Source of the DNA: Rhizobium sp. Root483D2
Lineage (GTDB): Bacteria > Pseudomonadota > Alphaproteobacteria > Rhizobiales > Rhizobiaceae
Direction of reading: 5' to 3'
Length of the DNA: 64,000 bases
NCBI RefSeq assembly: GCF_001426685.1
Contig: NZ_LMFB01000041.1
Span: forward strand, 190,114 to 254,113
A program made the position numbers and the translations under genes. This document shows positions 55,349 to 64,000 of this stretch, one piece after another; within the stretch, counting starts at the first letter, position 1, and every line of letters starts with the position of its first letter. Under the pieces are notes generated by a model. It was not told the DNA's origin and made no database searches. It saw only the letters and a program-made list of their open reading frames with translations.

Positions 55349-55441
55349 ACGGCACATGCCCGATTGGCGCGCGTCGAGCGCCCATTAGGAGGCTGACAAA
55401 ATCAGTTGCCGGCATTTTGTATGTCATTTGGGACACTACGC

Positions 55442-55585
55442 GAACCCCAATCCCCCGTCGTTCCTGTGCTTGCCACAGGAATCCACAAATCTCAAGCCTT
55501 TGATCTGAAAGAGTCTTTTTACCCTCCAGACGTCGGGTCGCTGGATCTGCGCCACAGGGACGAGGATGACGGAGAGTGGGGTATC
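55442..55585. repeat. RIME-like palindromic repeat (copy B)
   Basis: About 140 bases between the kinase and gcvP. It has terminal inverted repeats: the left end GCGAACCCCAATCCCCC faces the complement of TGACGGAGAGTGGGGTATCGC at the right end. The left inner stem is TTCCTGTG/CACAGGAA (55461-55481) with a CTTGC loop, and CACAGGGACGAGGATGACGG closes the right side. The loop and arms resemble copy A at 48882, as in RIME elements. It fills most of a 305-base gap. Confidence 0.6.
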
Positions 55586-55624
55586 GCTCCCACCAGATAA
55601 TCTTATTCAGTGTGTGCAACAGAA

Positions 55625-55644
55625 GGGGCGCCCGGGGGCGCCCC
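55625..55644 (-). terminator. Hairpin after gcvP, possible terminator
   Basis: GGGGCGCC (55625-55632) and GGCGCCCC (55637-55644) form a strong stem just 10 bases after the gcvP stop. The following minus-strand bases are CTTCTG, so the T-run is poor. Confidence 0.4.
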
Positions 55645-55653
55645 TCTCAATCC

Positions 55654-58517
<2,864 letters not shown>

Positions 58518-58518
<1 letters not shown>

Positions 58519-58880
58519 CAGGCGATCAGCTCCTTATAGGCCGCTTCGTCCAACAGGGCGTTCACGGCAGACGGATCGGACAATTTCAGCTTGAAGAACC
58601 ATCCGGCACCCTGCGGATCGCTGTTGACCAGCGCCGGGTCGTCGACGATCGCCTGGTTGCTCTCGACGATCTCGCCATCAAGCGGACAATAGACGTCGGA
58701 GGCTGCCTTGACGGATTCGACGGTCGCAGCGGTCGCACCCTTGTCGAGCGCGGTGCCGGCTTCCGGCAATTCCACGAAGACGAGGTCGCCGAGCTGTTCG
58801 GCGGCATGCGCTGTGATGCCGACGGTCGCGATATCACCCTCGATTTTCAGCCATTCGTGTTCATCGGTAAATTTCAGCAT
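58518..58880 (-). CDS. gcvH: Glycine cleavage system H protein
   Basis: A 120-residue lipoyl carrier. The lipoyl-lysine is Lys58 in [16 protein letters not shown], and the N-terminal [20 protein letters not shown] is typical. It shuttles the aminomethyl group between P and T proteins. The gene is 15 bases after gcvT and its stop overlaps gcvP. Confidence 0.97.
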
Positions 58881-58895
58881 GGGTTCAGCTCCTGA

Positions 58896-60035
58896 TCAGC
58901 GTTTGTAGGTCGGGGTGACGAAGGGAAGGGCGGCGACGGTGATAGGCAGGTATTTGCCGCGTACCTCCGCGAAAACCTGGGTGCCGTTGGCGGTATGGGC
59001 GCTATCGACATAGCCCATGGCGACGGGATGATCGGCGCTGGGGCCAAAGCCGCCGGATGTGACGGCGCCGATCGGTGTCTTGCCGTCAGCATCGGCAAAG
59101 AGCGGTGCACCGCCGCGAACCGGGGCCTTGCCCTCCGGCTTCAGGCCAACGCGGCGGCGGGTGGCGCCATCGGCAAACTGGCGCAAGATGACATCGGCGC
59201 CCGGAAAGCCGCCTGCGCGGGCGCCGCCAGTGCGGCGCGCCTTCTGCATCGCCCATTCGAGGCCAGCCTCGACCGGCGTCGTCGTGGTGTCGATATCATT
59301 GCCATAGAGACACAGGCCTGCCTCGAGACGCAGCGAATCGCGGGCGCCAAGGCCGATCGGCATGACATCGGGATGTTCGAGGATGCGGCGGGTCACGTCC
59401 TCTGCCGATGCGGCCGGGATCGAGATCTCAAAACCGTCCTCGCCGGTATAGCCCGAGCGCGAAATGATGCAGGGCACGTCATGCAGGTCTGCTTCCGCCA
59501 CATCCATGAAGCGCATGGTGGCAATATCGGCCCAGAGCTCGGCAAGCACGCATTCGGCGCGTGGTCCCTGCAGCGCAATCAGCGCGCGGTCGTCAAGCAG
59601 GGTGAGCTCGCACGTGTCGCCGAGATGCTTTAGCAGATGGGCAAAATCGGCCTCCTTGCAGGAGGCGTTGACGACGAGAAACAGGTGGTCGCCGCGATTG
59701 GCGACCATCAGGTCGTCGAGGATAGTGCCGTCCTTACCGGTCAACAGCGCATAGCGCTGGCGCCCTTCCGCAAGACCGAGAATATCGACCGGCACCAGCT
59801 TTTCCAGCGCCAGTGCTGCGTCCTCGATCCTGCCGGATTTTGGCCGCAGGATCACCTGTCCCATATGCGAAACGTCGAAAAGTCCGGCGGCAGCGCGGGT
59901 ATGCAGATGCTCCTTCATAACGCCGGCGGGATATTGCACCGGCATGTCGTAGCCGGCAAACGGCACCATGCGGGCGCCAAGCGAAACGTGCAGCGCATGC
60001 AGGGGTGTCTGTTTCAAAGGGGAATGTTCGTTCAA
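58896..60035 (-). CDS. gcvT: Aminomethyltransferase (glycine cleavage T protein)
   Basis: A 379-residue folate-dependent enzyme. VPFAGYDMPVQY, AGLFDVSHMGQV and SRSGYTGEDGFEI are family signatures, and GLGARDSLRLEAGLCLYGND is the folate-site block. The start codon is TTG at 60035 with a strong GGAGG 6 bases upstream (60046-60042). It is the first gene after the tandem glycine riboswitch, which probably makes its expression glycine-dependent. Confidence 0.95.
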   Translation of the reverse strand: MNEHSPLKQTPLHALHVSLGARMVPFAGYDMPVQYPAGVMKEHLHTRAAAGLFDVSHMGQVILRPKSGRIEDAALALEKLVPVDILGLAEGRQRYALLTGKDGTILDDLMVANRGDHLFLVVNASCKEADFAHLLKHLGDTCELTLLDDRALIALQGPRAECVLAELWADIATMRFMDVAEADLHDVPCIISRSGYTGEDGFEISIPAASAEDVTRRILEHPDVMPIGLGARDSLRLEAGLCLYGNDIDTTTTPVEAGLEWAMQKARRTGGARAGGFPGADVILRQFADGATRRRVGLKPEGKAPVRGGAPLFADADGKTPIGAVTSGGFGPSADHPVAMGYVDSAHTANGTQVFAEVRGKYLPITVAALPFVTPTYKR

Positions 60036-60104
60036 GTCCGGCCTCCAGGTCTGGCGCCACGCGCCGGCTCATCTCCACGGCGCATGTTTCTGCGACGTAT
60101 CCTC

Positions 60105-60258
60105 GAGCCCCCTCTGTCCCTTTGCCTGAGATTGTTATCCCTTCGGCGAGCGGAAATGCTTCTCTCCAGAGTCCTACCGGCACCTTGCTGGTCCTTTGGC
60201 CTGAGAGTTTCCGGGGCGGTTGCTCCTTCGGCACCGGTGTAAACCGGATTCTCCCAAC
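60105..60258 (-). promoter_or_regulatory. Tandem glycine riboswitch
   Basis: Read on the minus strand, the gcvT leader shows the two glycine aptamers. Aptamer 1 runs from GTTGGGAGAATCC (about 60258-60246) through GCCGAAGGAGCAA to ACTCTCAGGCCAAAGGACC (about 60211-60193). Aptamer 2 follows from GGACTCTGGAGAGA (about 60175-60162) through CGCCGAAGGG to ATCTCAGGCAAAGGGACAG. It ends about 70 bases before the gcvT TTG. Such switches turn gcv expression on when glycine is bound. Confidence 0.92.
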
Positions 60259-60269
60259 AAGATCGGGTT

Positions 60270-60299
60270 CAGATAACGGCGATGCCGGCGGCTTGGCAA
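60270..60299 (-). promoter_or_regulatory. Candidate gcv operon promoter
   Basis: On the minus strand TTGCCA (60299-60294) and TATCTG (60275-60270), 18 bases apart, stand 12 bases ahead of the riboswitch 5' end. The match is fair and the position is right for a promoter. Confidence 0.45.
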
Positions 60300-60427
60300 G
60301 TGTAAAATGTCGCGCCCGAACAGATTTTTGTCGTGGCTGTTTTACTGGCAGGAACCTGCGCGAAAAATCAGCCTTTGCTTTTTTTACGGACAGGGGATAA
60401 CGCAATTTGCGGAGACGGAGATCATCA

Positions 60428-60823
60428 ATGGCGAGAGCCGGGCGGCAGATACGGGTGGCGGTGCGGGTGCTTTCGGCACTGGCGCTCCTGTTCCTGTCCT
60501 TTGCCCACCAGCCGGCGTTTGCCCGTCAGATTACGCCATCGATGGCGGCGCAGTATATGCTGCCGGATGGAACGACCGGCGATATCTGCTTCGGTCTGGA
60601 TGGTGTCGATGGCAAGGACCACGGTTCCTCGCATCAGGGACTGGCACCGGTCTGCGACTATTGCCGGCTGTCTGCCTCGGTCCTTTTGCCGGCACCAGCG
60701 GGCGAGGGCTATCTCGTTATCCGCACGGCCTTTCACGTCTCGATCCCAGTGGAGTATGCGGCAGTTTTCGTGCCGAACCCGCGCCTCCTGCCGCAATCGC
60801 GCGCACCGCCGGTCATGCTCTGA
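60428..60823 (+). CDS. DUF2946-like secreted protein
   Basis: A 131-residue protein with a signal peptide (RVLSALALLFLSFAHQPAFA). It contains HGSSHQGLAPVCDYCRLSASVLLP, which resembles the Cys-x-x-Cys and flanking His pattern of DUF2946, found beside copper-handling genes. Those residues could bind Cu or form a disulfide. GGAGATC lies ahead of the ATG at 60428. It lies 99 bases upstream of the YcnI-PCuAC fusion gene and probably shares its transcript. The copper role is inferred. Confidence 0.7.
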   Translation: MARAGRQIRVAVRVLSALALLFLSFAHQPAFARQITPSMAAQYMLPDGTTGDICFGLDGVDGKDHGSSHQGLAPVCDYCRLSASVLLPAPAGEGYLVIRTAFHVSIPVEYAAVFVPNPRLLPQSRAPPVML

Positions 60824-60922
60824 CGTCTTTCCAAAAATTCCACAGTATCCAGAGCATTCAGCCGCCTTTGCGGTATTGACCGTCCTGCCGGAATTGGCAG
60901 GCTCAGGTCCGGAGACAGATCG

Positions 60923-61906
60923 ATGAGACAGACCAGAACAACCCTGCTTGCCCTTGCTGTTTCGCTCGGTGCTGCGGCCTCTGCGCAGGCGCATGCGTCG
61001 TTCGAAACCGATGAGGTGGCGTCCGAAAGCAGCTTCAAGGCCGTGCTGCAGATCCCGCACGGATGCGACGGCGAGGCGACCACCGAAGTACAGGTCAAGC
61101 TTCCGGAAGGCTTCGTTTTCGCCAAGCCGCAGCCAAAAGCCGGCTGGGAGCTGGAGATCATCAAAGGCGATTACCAGAAGAGCTATGACAATCACGGCAC
61201 TGCGGTGACGTCGGGTCCGCTGGAAATCCGCTGGAAGAACGGCAATCTCTCGGACGACTTTTACGACACCTTCGTCATCAGCGGCAAGATTTCCGGCTTT
61301 GATCAGGAAACGCAGCTGGCTTTTCCGGTGACGCAATTCTGCGGCACGTCAGGCAAAGTCGTGTGGGATGAAATCCCCGCTGAAGGGCAGAGCGCCCATT
61401 CGCTGGAACATCCGGCACCAACGGTGACTGTTACGCCCGCAAAGGCCGGGGGCCACGATCACGATGACATGGCTGCGATGGCTGGCATGGCCACCGCGGA
61501 TGGCGTGCCGGTCAAAGCCGGTTCGCTGGAGATTTCCGGCGGCGCGGTCAAGGCGATGCTGCCGGGCGCCAAGGTCGGCGGCGGCGGTTTCATCATCAAG
61601 AATAATGGCAGCGAAGACGATACCTTGCTTTCCGTCGAAAGCCCGGCGGCCGGCCGCGTCGAACTGCATGAAATGACCATGCAGAACGACGTGATGAAGA
61701 TGCGCAAGCTGGAAGAGGGCATTGCAATCCCGGACGGCGAAACCGTGACGCTTCAATCGGGTGGCCTGCACCTGATGTTCATGGAGGTGAAGACGCCGTT
61801 TGCTGAAGGTGACAGTATTCCGGTGACGCTGACCTTCGAGAAGGCTGGCAAGGTCGATTACGTGCTCCAAGCCGGTAAAGCCGGTGGTGCCCGCAAGCAC
61901 AAGTAA
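60923..61906 (+). CDS. YcnI (DUF1775)-PCuAC fusion, periplasmic copper protein
   Basis: A 327-residue secreted fusion. The signal peptide is cleaved after AQA (residue 23), leaving His24 (HASFE) as the mature N-terminus, as in the YcnI copper site. Residues 24-160 form the YcnI domain, with SSFKAVLQIPHGCDG. A His/Met-rich linker (GGHDHDDMAAMAGMA, residues 176-190) follows. Residues 195-320 are a PCuAC domain: His249, Met251, Met260, His283 and Met285 match the Cu(I) motif. It may deliver copper to cytochrome oxidase. The fusion joins two proteins that are often separate. Confidence 0.88.
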   Translation: MRQTRTTLLALAVSLGAAASAQAHASFETDEVASESSFKAVLQIPHGCDGEATTEVQVKLPEGFVFAKPQPKAGWELEIIKGDYQKSYDNHGTAVTSGPLEIRWKNGNLSDDFYDTFVISGKISGFDQETQLAFPVTQFCGTSGKVVWDEIPAEGQSAHSLEHPAPTVTVTPAKAGGHDHDDMAAMAGMATADGVPVKAGSLEISGGAVKAMLPGAKVGGGGFIIKNNGSEDDTLLSVESPAAGRVELHEMTMQNDVMKMRKLEEGIAIPDGETVTLQSGGLHLMFMEVKTPFAEGDSIPVTLTFEKAGKVDYVLQAGKAGGARKHK

Positions 61907-61965
61907 GACCCAGTAAGACCCAGGGGATTTCGAGCGGACCAAAGACGGCGCGGGACACCGCGCCG

Positions 61966-62325
61966 TTACCGTTTGGCGATGAAATCCTGTTCAGGGCCGC
62001 CCGTTTCGCCGTCCGGGGCCAATGCCTCTTCGCTTTCCCCGGTTTCGGGCTCGTCCGGGCCGAATTCCATATAGCGGCGGACCACTTCGCCACGCGTGCC
62101 CTGGGGCAGGCGGCTGTGGGAACTCATCAGCATCAGGGAGAGCAATGTCGGGCTGCGAAGGGCGGCGATGGCGGCGTGGGTATTGGCCGCATCCTCCTTC
62201 GGCCGGGCCGAAAGCAGGGTGATCGCCTCGTCGGTCGGGCCATCGCCGCTCACGCGTGCGGACGGCTTGAGGGCTTGCGCCGCATAGGCCGCCGTGTTGG
62301 CTGACATGGTGACGACCAGGGTCAT
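61966..62325 (-). CDS. Hypothetical protein
   Basis: A 119-residue open frame with a mildly hydrophobic N-terminus (MTLVVTMSANTAAYAAQAL) and an acidic C-terminus (DEPETGESEEALAPDGETGGPEQ). The middle, SPTLLSLMLMSSHSRLPQGTRGEVVRRYMEFGPDEP, looks helical. Alternative starts include the ATG at 62307. There is no good ribosome-binding site, and no family was recognised. The gene lies convergent to the YcnI-PCuAC gene. It is supported mainly by length and by the absence of a better frame. Confidence 0.5.
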   Translation of the reverse strand: MTLVVTMSANTAAYAAQALKPSARVSGDGPTDEAITLLSARPKEDAANTHAAIAALRSPTLLSLMLMSSHSRLPQGTRGEVVRRYMEFGPDEPETGESEEALAPDGETGGPEQDFIAKR

Positions 62326-62453
62326 GAACGATCTGCCCTTGGCGGGCGCTCCCTCGAATAGACAATCGATCGTCGGTTTTAACCCGGCCTGCGTTTCACC
62401 GCGGTGAAATCGCGCGGCCGCATTTAAGGCAAATCCTATGGATTAGCTGAGGG

Positions 62454-62492
62454 AAAAAGGGGGCGCAGACCGCCGGGGAAAGCGCGCGCCCC
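62454..62492 (-). terminator. Terminator after the 89-residue hypothetical gene
   Basis: GGGGCGC (62460-62466) pairs with GCGCCCC (62486-62492). On the minus strand the stem is followed by a T-run (62458-62454), just after the stop of the gene ending at 62499. Confidence 0.6.
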
Positions 62493-62498
62493 AAAGGT

Positions 62499-62768
62499 TC
62501 AGGCGGAACGCCGCAAAGATGTAGTGCGCACCGCTACGGCGGTTATGCCGTCGAGTTCGACGCATTTGCCGGCCGGTGCCCGGCAGACCGCGCAGGCGTC
62601 GTGATTGCTTTCCTCATCGGCAAAATGCAGGGCTGCGGCTTCGCTGGCAAACAGCCCGCCGACACGGCCCAGCCGGTCGTGCACGACCCACCAGCCGTGA
62701 TGATCGCAGCCGACGGTGAAACGTGGCGTTGCAGACTGTGTGTTGGTGAGGGGATATCGACTGCCCAT
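62499..62768 (-). CDS. Hypothetical protein
   Basis: An 89-residue protein. It contains FTVGCDHHGWWVVHDRLGRVGGLFASEAAALHFADEES, a compact beta-strand-like pattern seen in small rhizobial hypothetical proteins. Three cysteines (VGC, CAVC) could bind a metal. AAGG lies 4 bases before the ATG at 62768. Frames reaching further upstream (to 63035) are not conserved-looking. No function is known. A terminator follows. Confidence 0.6.
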   Translation of the reverse strand: MGSRYPLTNTQSATPRFTVGCDHHGWWVVHDRLGRVGGLFASEAAALHFADEESNHDACAVCRAPAGKCVELDGITAVAVRTTSLRRSA

Positions 62769-62817
62769 GATCCTTGGTGACCTTCGTGTTGTTGATCGGG
62801 TGTTGGGTTCCTGCGCC

Positions 62818-62961
62818 TCAGCGCAGAAACCAGCTGGCCAGAAGCTGAATGATGCCGGCACAGGCAAAGACGGCGGCCAGACGGAAGATGGCGCCTGACA
62901 GCGTACTGCGATCTGGCAGTGCCTGCCTGTCTGATGAACTTCGAACGCCCAGCGGCTGCAT
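62818..62961 (-). CDS. Small single-pass membrane protein
   Basis: A 47-residue protein: a soluble N-terminus (MQPLGVRSSSDRQALPDRST) and one TM helix (FRLAAVFACAGIIQLLASWFL) near the C-terminus. AGGAAG lies 8 bases before the ATG at 62961, which I prefer; an ATG at 63024 with a weak ribosome-binding site would give 68 residues. It precedes the 89-residue hypothetical gene on the same strand by 49 bases. Role unknown. Confidence 0.5.
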   Translation of the reverse strand: MQPLGVRSSSDRQALPDRSTLSGAIFRLAAVFACAGIIQLLASWFLR

Positions 62962-63064
62962 GACTTGTTCTTCCTGTTGGTCGTTAAGCTCTTGATTGCC
63001 ATGATAAAATATGTGCCTTGCCATGGCCGTTCCATGCGTGGCCGGCAGGTTTGCTCTTAAAATC

Positions 63065-63985
63065 TCATAGGAATTGCCTTTGTGCGGGCGTGGGTGTGCA
63101 CAGGACAGGCGCGAGCGCCATGCGGATCGCTGCGGTGGTTTCCGCAACCACCGGCGTCACCGGCAACCGGACATCGTCGCTGATGCCTCTGAGCAGGCTG
63201 AGACCGTATTTGATGGCCGGTGGCCCGGGTTCACGTTCCAGCGCCTGAAACAGCGGGCCGAGGCGCTCCTGCAGGCTCTGTGCCGATCGCTGGTTTCCGG
63301 TGGCGAGCGCCTGATGCAGCGCAACGGTCAATCGTGGCACCAGATTGGCGGCAGACGAAATCACCCCACGGCCACCCATGAGCGTGAAGGGCATGGCGGT
63401 CAGATCATGGCCGGAATAAAGCGCGAAACGCTGCCGCAGGGCGGCGGGCATGGCCACAAGCCTTGCAATATCTCCCGTTTCATCGGCGATACCGATCACC
63501 TGATCGAGGTCTGCAAGGCGCTCCAGGGTTCGCGAGGATAGATCGATGGCCGTGCGCTGCGGCGCCACGCCGATCATCAGCGGCAGATCGACCCGATCGG
63601 CGATCGCCTGATAATGGCGAAACAGGCCTTCCTGAGACGGCTTGCTGTAATAGGGCGTCACCACATAGGCCGCCGCCGCTCCCATATTCTTCGCCTCTGC
63701 CGTACGCGCGACCGTCGTTTCCGTGCAGTTGGTGCCCGTGCCGGCAAAAACCGGGACGCGGTTGCCGGCAACGGCAACGGCAAGCCTGATCAGCCGCGTC
63801 CGCTCGTCATCGTTTAGAGCCCAGGGTTCACCGGTGGGTCCGGCGACGAGAAGGCCGGAGATGCCGCTGTTGATCTGCCATTCGGCGAGGTCGGCGAAGG
63901 CGGCTTCATCGAGCTGGTCGCCCTGAAAGGGTGTGATGAGATCACAGATTGCGCCTTGCGGCATGGGCCGGACGTTTCCACTCAT
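63065..63985 (-). CDS. DapA/NAL-family protein lacking the Schiff-base lysine
   Basis: A 306-residue TIM-barrel protein of the dihydrodipicolinate synthase/N-acetylneuraminate lyase superfamily. Blocks present: GLLVAGPTGEPWALNDDE, GTGTNCTETTVA and TPYYSKPSQEGLFRHYQ, with the Tyr112-Tyr113 pair. However, the lysine expected in GIKEATG is replaced: the protein reads VIGIADETGD, with Ala167 in place of Lys. The GTTGE threonine is Pro50, and Lys115 replaces an Arg. A normal aldolase reaction is therefore unlikely. AGGAAC precedes the ATG at 63985. It is a single gene at the right edge. Confidence 0.8.
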   Translation of the reverse strand: MSGNVRPMPQGAICDLITPFQGDQLDEAAFADLAEWQINSGISGLLVAGPTGEPWALNDDERTRLIRLAVAVAGNRVPVFAGTGTNCTETTVARTAEAKNMGAAAAYVVTPYYSKPSQEGLFRHYQAIADRVDLPLMIGVAPQRTAIDLSSRTLERLADLDQVIGIADETGDIARLVAMPAALRQRFALYSGHDLTAMPFTLMGGRGVISSAANLVPRLTVALHQALATGNQRSAQSLQERLGPLFQALEREPGPPAIKYGLSLLRGISDDVRLPVTPVVAETTAAIRMALAPVLCTPTPAQRQFL

Positions 63986-64000
63986 TTTTGACGTTCCTGT

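Overview
The window is a gene-dense, roughly 60% GC chromosomal segment from an alphaproteobacterium, most likely of the family Rhizobiaceae (Rhizobium/Agrobacterium/Allorhizobium group). The evidence is the set and order of core genes: the icd start next to a trmJ-murI block, split purS/purQ/purL, grxD-bolA beside purL, an F1-ATPase zeta-subunit gene (DUF1476), a suf operon with two cysteine desulfurases, and a glycine-riboswitch gcvTHP operon. Other support comes from RIME-like intergenic repeats, an Irr-type iron box, and frequent GTG/TTG starts and 1-4 nt gene overlaps. No phage, IS element, CRISPR array, rRNA or tRNA gene was recognised.

Layout. 1-2.6 kb: the 5' end of icd, a small secreted protein, trmJ and murI. 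2.7-5.2 kb: a HerA-like ATPase and a VapBC-type toxin-antitoxin pair whose promoter carries an inverted repeat between its -35 and -10 boxes. 5.2-8.8 kb: rpsD, glsA, ttcA and an inositol-monophosphatase-family gene, with two clear terminators. 8.8-11.4 kb: two tandem Bcr/CflA-type efflux pumps behind a LacI-like palindrome. 11.7-19.5 kb, mostly minus strand: grxD, a small basic protein, bolA, purL, a MocR regulator divergent from a DUF1127 protein, a lipoprotein, purQ, a coiled-coil protein, purS and purC. 19.7-24.7 kb: the ATPase zeta inhibitor, a large PAS-GGDEF-EAL protein, an RBBP9-type hydrolase, a DUF2189 membrane protein and a PilZ-like protein.

24.8-30.4 kb: purB, a membrane protein, a DUF2259 protein, rpe, a DmpA-type peptidase and an orphan periplasmic amino-acid-binding protein; many of these are translationally coupled. 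30.5-37.4 kb: a flavin reductase, an XdhC split into two genes, a TfoX-N protein, a Nudix hydrolase, a DEAD-box helicase, an M23 peptidase, a DUF455 protein and a 1-Cys Bcp peroxiredoxin. 37.7-45.9 kb: a 1131-residue AsmA-like envelope protein, tyrS, anmK, a membrane diguanylate cyclase and an alpha/beta hydrolase. 46.1-53.4 kb: the suf operon (NifS-type desulfurase, sufB, a small membrane protein, sufC, sufD, sufS, sufT-like, sufA) behind an Irr-type box. 53.5-60.3 kb: a PAS histidine kinase, a RIME-like element and gcvP-gcvH-gcvT with a tandem glycine riboswitch. 60.4-64 kb: a copper-handling pair (a DUF2946-like protein and a YcnI-PCuAC fusion), three small hypothetical genes and a DapA-like protein that lacks the Schiff-base lysine.

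Together the genes cover purine synthesis (purB, C, L, Q, S), Fe-S assembly (suf, grxD, bolA), one-carbon/glycine metabolism (gcv), envelope growth and recycling (murI, anmK, M23, AsmA-like) and c-di-GMP signalling (GGDEF-EAL, GGDEF, PilZ-like). The items most worth a second look are the YcnI-PCuAC fusion with a His/Met linker, the DapA paralog without its catalytic lysine, the TA operator, the iron box of the suf operon, and the small uncharacterised proteins embedded in the suf, pur and grxD-bolA clusters.
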